13,218 nt of DNA from Prevotella sp. UBA2755. GTDB lineage: Bacteria > Bacteroidota > Bacteroidia > Bacteroidales > Bacteroidaceae. Location of the stretch: positions 40,014 through 53,231 of the forward strand of contig DEJF01000057.1 in assembly GCA_002353225.1 (NCBI GenBank), given 5' to 3'. Below are positions 7,445-13,218 of the stretch, piece by piece. The position numbers and the translations under genes are program-made. A model generated the notes under the pieces. The model ran no database searches, was not told the origin of the DNA, and was given only the letters and a program-made list of their open reading frames with translations. Position 1 is the stretch's first letter. Each line of letters opens with the position of its first letter.

Positions 7445-8941
7445 ATGAAGAATGTACCTGAAATGAAGATTGGAATCGTCGCTGTAAGTCGCGACTGTTT
7501 TCCAGAGTCACTGGCTGTAAACCGCCGCAAGGCAGTTATCGCTGCGTATGAGAAAAAGTATGGCAAGGAGGGCATCTATGAGTGTCCTATCTGCATCGTA
7601 GAGAGTGAGATTCACGCACAGCAGGCACTGGAGGATGTGCAGAAGGCAGGATGTAACGCCCTCGTTGTTTATCTCGGCAACTTCGGTCCTGAGATCTCTG
7701 AGACCATGCTTGCTGACTGGTTCCAGGGTCCCACCATGTTCTGCGCTGCCGCTGAGGAGACACAGAACGACCTGATTGACGGACGTGGTGATGCCTACTG
7801 CGGTATGCTGAATGCCAGCCAGGCTCTCTCCCTCCGCAAGACCCGTGCCTACATCCCTGAGGAGCCCGTTGGCGATGCTGACCAGTGCGCAGAGATGATT
7901 CATGAGTTCTTCCCCATCGCTCGTGCTATCGTTGGTCTGCAGAACCTGAAGATTATCAGTTTCGGTCCTCGTCCAAACAACTTCCTCGCTTGTAACGCTC
8001 CTATCCGTGCGCTCTATGATCTCGATGTTGAGATTGAGGAGAACTCAGAACTTGACTTGCTCGAGGCATTCCAGAAGCATGCAGGTGACCCACGCATCGA
8101 CGATGTAGTGAAGGATATGGCTCAGGAGTTGGGTGCTGGTAACAAGATTCCTTCTGTACTGCCTAAACTCGCTCAGTATGAGTTGACACTGACAGACTGG
8201 ATTGAGGCTCACAAGGGTTCTCGCAAGTATGTTGCCATGGCTAACAAGTGCTGGCCTGCCTTCCAGACTATGTTCGGTTTCGTTCCTTGCTATGTCAACA
8301 GCCGTCTGACAGGTCGTGGCATCCCCGTTGCCTGTGAGGTGGATATTTATGGTGCCCTGTCTGAGTTCATCGGTACTTGCATCACACAGGATGCTGTTAC
8401 CCTGCTTGACATCAACAACTCCGTACCTCGCGACATGTACGAGGAGAGCATCAAGGGTAAGAAGTTCGAGTGCGACACCTATACCGACAAGGAGATCTTC
8501 ATGGGCTTCCACTGTGGTAACACCGCATCCTCAAAGGTTTGCAGTTGTCAGATGTGCTTCCAGCGTATCATGGCACGTGCATTGCCAGTAGAGGTAACCA
8601 ACGGTACTTTGGAGGGTGACCTGAAGCCAGGTAAGGCAACTGTTTACCGTCTGCAATCAACCGCAGATACCAAGTTGCGCGCTTACATCGCCCAGGGTGA
8701 GATCCTGCCAGTAGCAACACGCTCATTCGGTAGCATCGGTACCTTCGGTATCAAGAACATGAGCCGTTTCTATCGTCACGTCCTCATCGAGAAGCACTAC
8801 CCACACCATGCTGCTGTGATGTTCGAGCATGCAGGTAAGTATCTGTGGGAGGTCCTCAAGTACATGGGTATCCCCGTTGAGGAGATTGACTACAACTTCC
8901 CGAAGGGTGACTACTACCCCACTGAGAATCCATTTGCTTAA
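7445..8941 (+). CDS. L-fucose/L-arabinose isomerase family protein
   Basis: This 498-residue cytoplasmic protein belongs to the fucose/arabinose isomerase superfamily, whose members interconvert aldose and ketose sugars with a divalent metal ion, usually Mn2+. The likely metal and catalytic residues are Glu298 in VACEVDIYG and Asp322 in TLLDINN; their spacing of 24 residues equals that of Glu337 and Asp361 in E. coli FucI. Candidate histidines are His356 in the FHCGNT motif and His454/His455 near the C-terminus. The substrate sugar cannot be read from the sequence, and no fucose or arabinose gene lies beside it, so no gene symbol is given. A short stretch holds four cysteines (357, 366, 368, 371). 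The gene has its own promoter and terminator, and its codons are strongly biased: nearly all lysines are AAG and most glutamates GAG, unlike the genes around it. This suggests high expression. Confidence 0.87.
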   Translation: MKNVPEMKIGIVAVSRDCFPESLAVNRRKAVIAAYEKKYGKEGIYECPICIVESEIHAQQALEDVQKAGCNALVVYLGNFGPEISETMLADWFQGPTMFCAAAEETQNDLIDGRGDAYCGMLNASQALSLRKTRAYIPEEPVGDADQCAEMIHEFFPIARAIVGLQNLKIISFGPRPNNFLACNAPIRALYDLDVEIEENSELDLLEAFQKHAGDPRIDDVVKDMAQELGAGNKIPSVLPKLAQYELTLTDWIEAHKGSRKYVAMANKCWPAFQTMFGFVPCYVNSRLTGRGIPVACEVDIYGALSEFIGTCITQDAVTLLDINNSVPRDMYEESIKGKKFECDTYTDKEIFMGFHCGNTASSKVCSCQMCFQRIMARALPVEVTNGTLEGDLKPGKATVYRLQSTADTKLRAYIAQGEILPVATRSFGSIGTFGIKNMSRFYRHVLIEKHYPHHAAVMFEHAGKYLWEVLKYMGIPVEEIDYNFPKGDYYPTENPFA

Positions 8942-8958
8942 TGCAAAGATACATAAAG

Positions 8959-8988
8959 AAAAGAGGATGCGCCATCGCATCCTCTTTT
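8959..8988. terminator. Intrinsic terminator between convergent genes, probably working in both directions
   Basis: Arms AAAAGAGGATGCG (8959-8971) and CGCATCCTCTTTT (8976-8988) pair perfectly over 13 bases around the loop CCAT. On the plus strand the hairpin begins 17 bases after the isomerase stop codon and runs into TTTTTATTT. On the minus strand it lies 22 bases beyond the dnaB stop and runs into TTTTCTTTATGT. It is therefore placed and built to end both convergent transcripts. Confidence 0.93.
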
Positions 8989-9010
8989 TATTTCTCTGAT
9001 CTCCTAAATC

Positions 9011-10543
9011 TTAGAACGGCACTTTATCGTTACTCTCGTAGCCGAAGGGATTGGCATTAGGGTCGTTAGGCTGCTCACCATTGACTCGGCTACCGAGGAT
9101 TTCTCCTCCATTATCTGCTCCCCCATCCTGCTTACGACGACCCAGATGACTGTCCTCTGGGTTCTCAAAACGGGTGAACTCACCACGGAAGGTCAGCAGC
9201 ACATCACCTGTGGCACCCTTACGGTGCTTGGCAATAATGATCTGTGCCATGCCATGCAGGTCACGACCGTTATCATCCTGATAGATATGATAGTATTCCG
9301 GGCGATGCACGAAGAGTACCATATCCGCATCCTGCTCGATGGCTCCCGACTCACGCAAGTCAGAGAGTTGCGGACGCTTACCCTCTAATCCCTCACGGCT
9401 CTCCACGCCACGGTTCAACTGCGACAGGGCGATGATAGGGATATCCAACTCCTTCGCCAATCCTTTCAAGGAACGGCTGATGGTAGACACCTCCTCCTGA
9501 CGACTGGAGAAACGCATACCGTTGGCATTCATCAACTGCAGGTAGTCTATCATGATGATCTTCACCCCATGCTCACGAACCAGTCGACGAGCCTTCGTAC
9601 GCAACTCAAAGACGGAGAGTCCCGGGGTGTCGTCCACATAGAGCGGAGCCCCCAGCAGGTTATTGACACGCTTGTCCAAGCGGTCCCACTCGTCAGGGTG
9701 CAACTGACCGTTCAGTATCTTAGAGCCTTGTATCTCACAGACATTGGATATCAGACGGTTCACCAACTGCGTGTTACTCATCTCCAGCGAGAAGAAAGCC
9801 ATCGGTACCTGATAGTCGGCAGCGATATTCTTCGCCATAGACAGGGCGAATGATGTCTTACCCATCGCAGGACGTCCAGCGATAATCACCAAGTCGGAAG
9901 GCTGCCAACCACTGGTGATATCGTCCAGTTTATGATAGCCTGTCGGTACACCCGTCAGACCGTCCTTATTCTGAGCAGCCTTCTGGATGACATCCACCGC
10001 ATTCTTGATGACAGGGTCAATCTGCGTATAGTCCTTCTTCATATTCTTCTGAGAGAGTTCGAAGAGGGAGCCTTCCGCCTCCTGCATCAAGTCATCGATA
10101 TCTATCGTCTCGTCGAAAGCCTTCGTCTCAATGAAACTGGCATACGATATCAACTGACGTGCAAGGAATTTCTGGGCGATGATACGGGCGTGATACTCGA
10201 TATTGGCAGAGGAAGCCACCCGTGAGGACAGTTCCATCACATAGGCAGGACCACCCACATCCTCCAAGTCACCCTGCTTGGCAAGTTGCTCAGTCACCGT
10301 CCATACGTCAACAGGCTGTTCCCTCATCTCCAAGTCACGGATAGCCTCGTACACTTTCTGGTTGCGTGGCTCATAGAAACTCTCTGGATAGAGCATCTCA
10401 CAGACGACAGTATAGGCATCCTTGTCAATCATCAAGGCGCCCAATACGGCACGTTCTATCTCCGTAGCCTGCGGCTGCACATGGGCATAGGTATTGTCTG
10501 TCTGTTGTGTGCGGCGCGTTCTGCGCTGGTTATTCTCGGGCAT
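9011..10543 (-). CDS. dnaB: Replicative DNA helicase DnaB
   Basis: DnaB is the hexameric helicase that unwinds DNA ahead of the replication fork and receives primase. At 510 residues it is full length for Bacteroidetes and carries no intein. The N-terminal helical domain covers about 25-130 (PQATEIERAVLGALMID onward), a linker follows, and the RecA-like motor spans about 195-460. Motor motifs are Walker A GRPAMGKT (223-230, Lys229), the Walker B region MIDYLQLM (331-338), the SQLNRGVE segment at about 374-381, and KHRKG (439-443), which supplies the arginine finger. The tail beyond about 465 is Gly/Asn/Asp-rich and ends NDKVPF. The gene lies 50 bases after nadE on the same strand and is probably co-transcribed with it; an A-rich run (AAAGAAAGAAAAA) stands just before the ATG in place of a Shine-Dalgarno sequence. 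Confidence 0.97.
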   Translation of the reverse strand: MPENNQRRTRRTQQTDNTYAHVQPQATEIERAVLGALMIDKDAYTVVCEMLYPESFYEPRNQKVYEAIRDLEMREQPVDVWTVTEQLAKQGDLEDVGGPAYVMELSSRVASSANIEYHARIIAQKFLARQLISYASFIETKAFDETIDIDDLMQEAEGSLFELSQKNMKKDYTQIDPVIKNAVDVIQKAAQNKDGLTGVPTGYHKLDDITSGWQPSDLVIIAGRPAMGKTSFALSMAKNIAADYQVPMAFFSLEMSNTQLVNRLISNVCEIQGSKILNGQLHPDEWDRLDKRVNNLLGAPLYVDDTPGLSVFELRTKARRLVREHGVKIIMIDYLQLMNANGMRFSSRQEEVSTISRSLKGLAKELDIPIIALSQLNRGVESREGLEGKRPQLSDLRESGAIEQDADMVLFVHRPEYYHIYQDDNGRDLHGMAQIIIAKHRKGATGDVLLTFRGEFTRFENPEDSHLGRRKQDGGADNGGEILGSRVNGEQPNDPNANPFGYESNDKVPF

Positions 10544-10565
10544 TTTTTCTTTCTTTTATGATTAT

Positions 10566-10601
10566 ACTATAGGTACTATAGGCATTATAGTTATTATAGT
10601 G
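10566..10601. repeat. Four tandem copies of a 9-base unit in the nadE-dnaB spacer
   Basis: On the plus strand the units read ACTATAGGT, ACTATAGGC, ATTATAGTT and ATTATAGTG, with no bases between them. The last copy covers the nadE stop codon. Read in the nadE frame on the minus strand the array supplies further stops after the first TAA (a second TAA, a third TAA and two TAG). It resembles a small tandem duplication. A role in spacing, binding or repeat-length variation is possible but not shown. Confidence 0.8.
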
Positions 10602-12516
10602 CCTCACACTCCTTCAGCCATAGAGCGCTGGAGGCATCACTCGGCATGCGCCAGTCGCCACGCGGTGAGAGGCTGACACTACCCACCTTCGGACCGTCAG
10701 GCAGACATGAGCGTTTGAACTGCTGGTTGAAGAAACGGCGACAGAACGTAGTCAGCCATTTCTTAATGGTCTCCTTGTCATATTTGTCGGCAAAGGCACG
10801 CTTTGCTAAGAAGAATATTTTCTTAGGACGGAAACCGAAACGCAGGAAGTAATACAGGAAGAAGTCATGCAACTCATACGGTCCCACCAGGTCTTCTGTC
10901 TTCTGCTTGATATTACCTTCCGCATCGGCAGGAGTCAACTCCGGGGATATCGGTGTATCGATGATATCAAGCAGTGTCTCCTGCTGTGCCTTGAACTGCG
11001 GAAGACCAGCCACATAGCGAATCAGGTACTGTATCAAGGTCTTAGGGATACCAGCATTAACACCATACATTGACATGTGGTCACCATTATAGGTTGCCCA
11101 CCCGAGTGCCAGTTCCGAAAGGTCGCCCGTTCCCACCACCATCGCATTGAGTTGGTTGGCAAGGTCCATCAGTATCTGGGTCCGCTCACGAGCCTGCGAG
11201 TTCTCATAGGTCACATCATGCTTCTTCATGTCATGCCCGATATCCTCGAAATGCTGGGTCACCGCCTTGGCAATGGATATCTCCATCTGTGAGATATTCA
11301 GGGTCTGCATCAGTGTCATGGCATTATCATGGGTACGGTCTGTCGTACCGAATCCCGGCATGGTCACTCCCACGATACCCTTGCGGTCGATTCCTAACTT
11401 ATCGAAGGTACGGACACATACCAACAAGGCGAGTGTGGAGTCCAGTCCGCCACTGATACCTATCACCACATGCTGGCAGCGGGTATGCACCAGTCGCTTG
11501 GCGAGTCCTGCTGTCTGGATATTCAGGATCTCCTCACAGGTCGTCGCCATATCCTCATCCGTAGGAATAAAGGGATGCGGATTAACCGAGCGTAACATCT
11601 GGAAATCAGGCAGTTCCACGGGTCGACAGTCTATCACCACTGCCTTTGCCTCACGCTGTGCATTGATAAACGTAGAGTTCGTATGACGCTCTGTGCGCAA
11701 TCGCTCGACATCGATCTGTGTCACCTGCATCTGTGGCTGGAAAGAGTAACGTTCTCCCTCCACCAACAGATGACCGTTCTCAAAGATCATCGCATTACCG
11801 CCATAGACGACATCCTGGGTGGACTCCCCAAAACCGCAGGAGGCATAGACATAGCCACTGATAGTACGTGCACTCTGCTGTGCCACCAGGGAGCGCAGGT
11901 AGTTATGCTTTCCTATCAGTTCGTCACTCGCCGAACAGTTCAGGATAATATCCGCTCCTGCCATCGTCAGGTTATTGCTGGGTGGCACGGGTGCCCACAC
12001 GTCCTCACAAATCTCCACACCGAACTTCACGCCATCCGCCGTCTGGAATACCTTAGGCTCTGCGGACAAGTTGATATGGGCTCCTGCTATATACAGGTCT
12101 GTGGGATTCAAGTCCTGTGCCGAGGCGAACCAACGCTTCTCATAGAACTCGTTATAATTGGGCAGATAGGTTTTAGGAACCAGTCCCAGCAGGTTGCCAC
12201 TCTGGATGACCGCGGCACAGTTAAGCAACAGTCCTCCTGCCTGCACAGGCATACCAATCACACAGATGACGTTCAGTTTACGCGTGAAGTCCAACAGCAT
12301 CATCAGTCCCTCTTCTGCCTTCGACAGCAGCAGTTGCTCTTTGAAGAGGTCCTGACAACTATATCCCGTGATGGCAAGTTCCGGGAAACAGAGTATCTCG
12401 ACACCCTGTCCCTCCGCATTGGCAATTAGTTTCTCGATCTCAAGCACGTTATACTCGACATCGGCAACTTTAACGGCAGGTACAGCGGCTGCCACCGTAA
12501 TCAGTCCATGTTTCAT
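10594..12516 (-). CDS. nadE: Glutamine-dependent NAD+ synthetase
   Basis: This cytoplasmic enzyme makes NAD+ from nicotinic acid adenine dinucleotide, ATP and ammonia that it takes from glutamine. It is the 640-residue two-domain type. The N-terminal nitrilase-like glutaminase has its triad complete: Glu46 in FPELAITGYS, Lys115 in PKTYLPNYNEFYEKRWF and Cys170 in EICEDVW, each six positions before the triad of the M. tuberculosis enzyme. The C-terminal synthetase carries the ATP pyrophosphatase loop SGGLDS (355-360) and the conserved GDLSEL, ATYNGDHMSMYGVNAGIPKT region. The start ATG gives an opening typical of the family (MKHGLITVAAAVP). It lies 51 bases after the queA-type gene and 50 bases before dnaB, all on the minus strand, so one transcript is likely. 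No oddity in the protein; the 9-base repeat array overlaps its stop codon. Confidence 0.96.
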   Translation of the reverse strand: MKHGLITVAAAVPAVKVADVEYNVLEIEKLIANAEGQGVEILCFPELAITGYSCQDLFKEQLLLSKAEEGLMMLLDFTRKLNVICVIGMPVQAGGLLLNCAAVIQSGNLLGLVPKTYLPNYNEFYEKRWFASAQDLNPTDLYIAGAHINLSAEPKVFQTADGVKFGVEICEDVWAPVPPSNNLTMAGADIILNCSASDELIGKHNYLRSLVAQQSARTISGYVYASCGFGESTQDVVYGGNAMIFENGHLLVEGERYSFQPQMQVTQIDVERLRTERHTNSTFINAQREAKAVVIDCRPVELPDFQMLRSVNPHPFIPTDEDMATTCEEILNIQTAGLAKRLVHTRCQHVVIGISGGLDSTLALLVCVRTFDKLGIDRKGIVGVTMPGFGTTDRTHDNAMTLMQTLNISQMEISIAKAVTQHFEDIGHDMKKHDVTYENSQARERTQILMDLANQLNAMVVGTGDLSELALGWATYNGDHMSMYGVNAGIPKTLIQYLIRYVAGLPQFKAQQETLLDIIDTPISPELTPADAEGNIKQKTEDLVGPYELHDFFLYYFLRFGFRPKKIFFLAKRAFADKYDKETIKKWLTTFCRRFFNQQFKRSCLPDGPKVGSVSLSPRGDWRMPSDASSALWLKECEAL

Positions 12517-12530
12517 ATTCTTATTCTTTT

Positions 12531-12546
12531 CGTTATTTCGTTATCT
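12531..12546. repeat. Short direct repeat in the queA-nadE spacer
   Basis: CGTTATTT is followed directly by CGTTATCT and then CG. The 51-base spacer 12517-12567 holds nothing else I recognise: no Bacteroidetes promoter box on the minus strand and no hairpin with a T-run. The repeat may be chance. Confidence 0.3.
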
Positions 12547-12567
12547 CGGAATTGCATTAGTTCAAGG

Positions 12568-13218
12568 CTATGGAATCAACAGCGACGAGTCGCCATAACT
12601 CAGGAAGCGGAAGTCATGTGACAAGGCGTAGTCGTAGATACGGCGCCAGTCGCCCTTGACAAAGGCACTCACCAACAGCAACAGCGTGGACTGCGGCTGG
12701 TGGAAGTTGGTGACGAGCATCTTCACGATATGGTAGTCATAACCCGGGGCTATGATGATCTGCGTGGAGGAATGCAACACCGTCAGCGCATGACGGTCCA
12801 TCCAGTCAAGCAATGCCTGAAGGACCACTCTTACATCCTCCTTCTTACCGTTTCCATCGTATGGCTCCCATTGGTTGACATGCAACTGCTCCTCTGTAAG
12901 GTCCGGGTTCTCCATCACTTTCAGTCCCATATAGTAGAGACTCTCCAAGGTGCGCACACTGGTGGTGCCGACGGCTATCGCCTGACCGTCATAGGCAATG
13001 AGTCGCTCGATGGTATGACGACGCACGGCGATATACTCGGTGTGCATCGGGTGCTCACCAATCGTCTCACTCTTCACGGGTCGGAATGTTCCGGCACCTA
13101 CATGCAGTGTCAGTTCTTCCCGCTCAATACCATGGGCATCAAGGTCGGCAAGGACGCGTTCCGTGAAGTGCAGTCCTGCCGTAGGAGCGGCGACACTGCC
13201 TTTGATCTTCGAGTAGAC
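12568..13218 (-). CDS. queA: S-adenosylmethionine:tRNA ribosyltransferase-isomerase (QueA family), 5' end outside the window
   Basis: QueA transfers and rearranges the ribose of S-adenosylmethionine onto preQ1 in tRNA, giving epoxyqueuosine on the way to queuosine at the wobble position. The frame is open to the window edge, giving 216 residues of the C-terminal part; the gene begins upstream of 13218. Clear family motifs are GSVAAPTAGLHFTE, TLHVGAGTFRPV, HPMHTEY, AVGTTSVRTLES, APGYDYHIVKMLVTNFHQPQ, STLLLLVSAF and the end FRFLSYGDSSLLIP. The GTG at 13075-13077 is an internal valine of GTFRPV, not a start. Between TSVRTLES and the TQIIIAPGY strand there are about 58 residues, whereas E. coli QueA has about 16, so this is an enlarged form. 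It may be the longer QueA-like paralogue of Bacteroidetes rather than the canonical enzyme; the family is certain, the exact activity less so. It probably leads the queA-nadE-dnaB transcript. Confidence 0.88.
   Translation of the reverse strand, partial: VYSKIKGSVAAPTAGLHFTERVLADLDAHGIEREELTLHVGAGTFRPVKSETIGEHPMHTEYIAVRRHTIERLIAYDGQAIAVGTTSVRTLESLYYMGLKVMENPDLTEEQLHVNQWEPYDGNGKKEDVRVVLQALLDWMDRHALTVLHSSTQIIIAPGYDYHIVKMLVTNFHQPQSTLLLLVSAFVKGDWRRIYDYALSHDFRFLSYGDSSLLIP

Noticed and set aside
8045..8512. 155-codon open frame on the minus strand opposite the isomerase gene
   Set aside because: Shadow of a strongly biased coding gene; no independent start signals or motifs.
9011..10543. Possible intein in dnaB
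   Set aside because: The helicase motifs are contiguous and the length of 510 residues leaves no room for an insertion.
11228..12429. Long open frames (152 and 248 codons) on the plus strand opposite nadE
   Set aside because: They lie fully inside the clearly coding nadE frame, their translations are rich in Cys, His and Gln with no recognisable fold, and no promoter precedes them.
13075..13077. GTG as a possible start of a short queA-type gene
   Set aside because: The frame continues to the window edge with conserved QueA sequence upstream (GSVAAPTAGLHF and TLHVGAGTFRP), so this is an internal valine.
1..13218. CRISPR array, insertion sequence, tRNA or other RNA gene, prophage or defence island
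   Set aside because: Genes fill nearly the whole window, the largest gap is 104 bases, and I saw no spaced repeats, transposase motifs, terminal repeats or cloverleaf patterns.

Overview
The window looks like chromosomal housekeeping DNA from a member of the Bacteroidales, most likely Prevotella or a close relative. The signs are a Bacteroidetes-type promoter (TTTG, 20-nt spacer, TATCTTTG), no clear Shine-Dalgarno sequences, a DUF4835/PorD protein of the type IX secretion system, and family members with Bacteroidetes character (CoaBC, a long QueA-type protein). The genus is an inference from protein style, not from any search.

Plus strand, 1-7340: a tightly packed cluster of six genes. It starts inside dnaN (sliding clamp; about 25 N-terminal residues lie outside the window). 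It continues with a DEDDh 3'-5' exonuclease carrying an ExoX-type C-terminal module, coaBC (two steps of coenzyme A synthesis), a PorD-like exported protein, recN (SMC-like repair ATPase) and an exported protein with a trypsin-like fold and TPR repeats. Three of the five junctions are 4-base ATGA overlaps and the others are gaps of 11 and 3 bases, so the cluster is probably one transcript with translational coupling. Clamp, exonuclease and RecN link it to DNA replication and repair; CoaBC and PorD are passengers of a gene order I recall as common in Bacteroidetes.

Plus strand, 7341-8990: a 104-base AT-rich spacer with a strong promoter drives a single gene for an L-fucose/L-arabinose isomerase family protein. 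Its codon choice is clearly more biased than that of its neighbours, which suggests high expression. It ends in a strong hairpin terminator.

Minus strand, 13218-9011: the C-terminal part of a queA-type gene, then nadE (glutamine-dependent NAD+ synthetase) and dnaB (replicative helicase), separated by about 50 bases each and probably co-transcribed. This unit converges on the isomerase gene, and the hairpin at 8959-8988 can serve both strands. The nadE-dnaB spacer holds four tandem copies of a 9-base unit.

I found no mobile element, CRISPR array, RNA gene or defence system, and no clear sign of a new multi-gene system. The points most worth a second look are a trypsin-like domain that seems to have lost two of three catalytic residues, a CoaBC with two replaced decarboxylase active-site residues, the 9-base repeat array, an SSB-like tail on DnaB, and the enlarged QueA-type protein.
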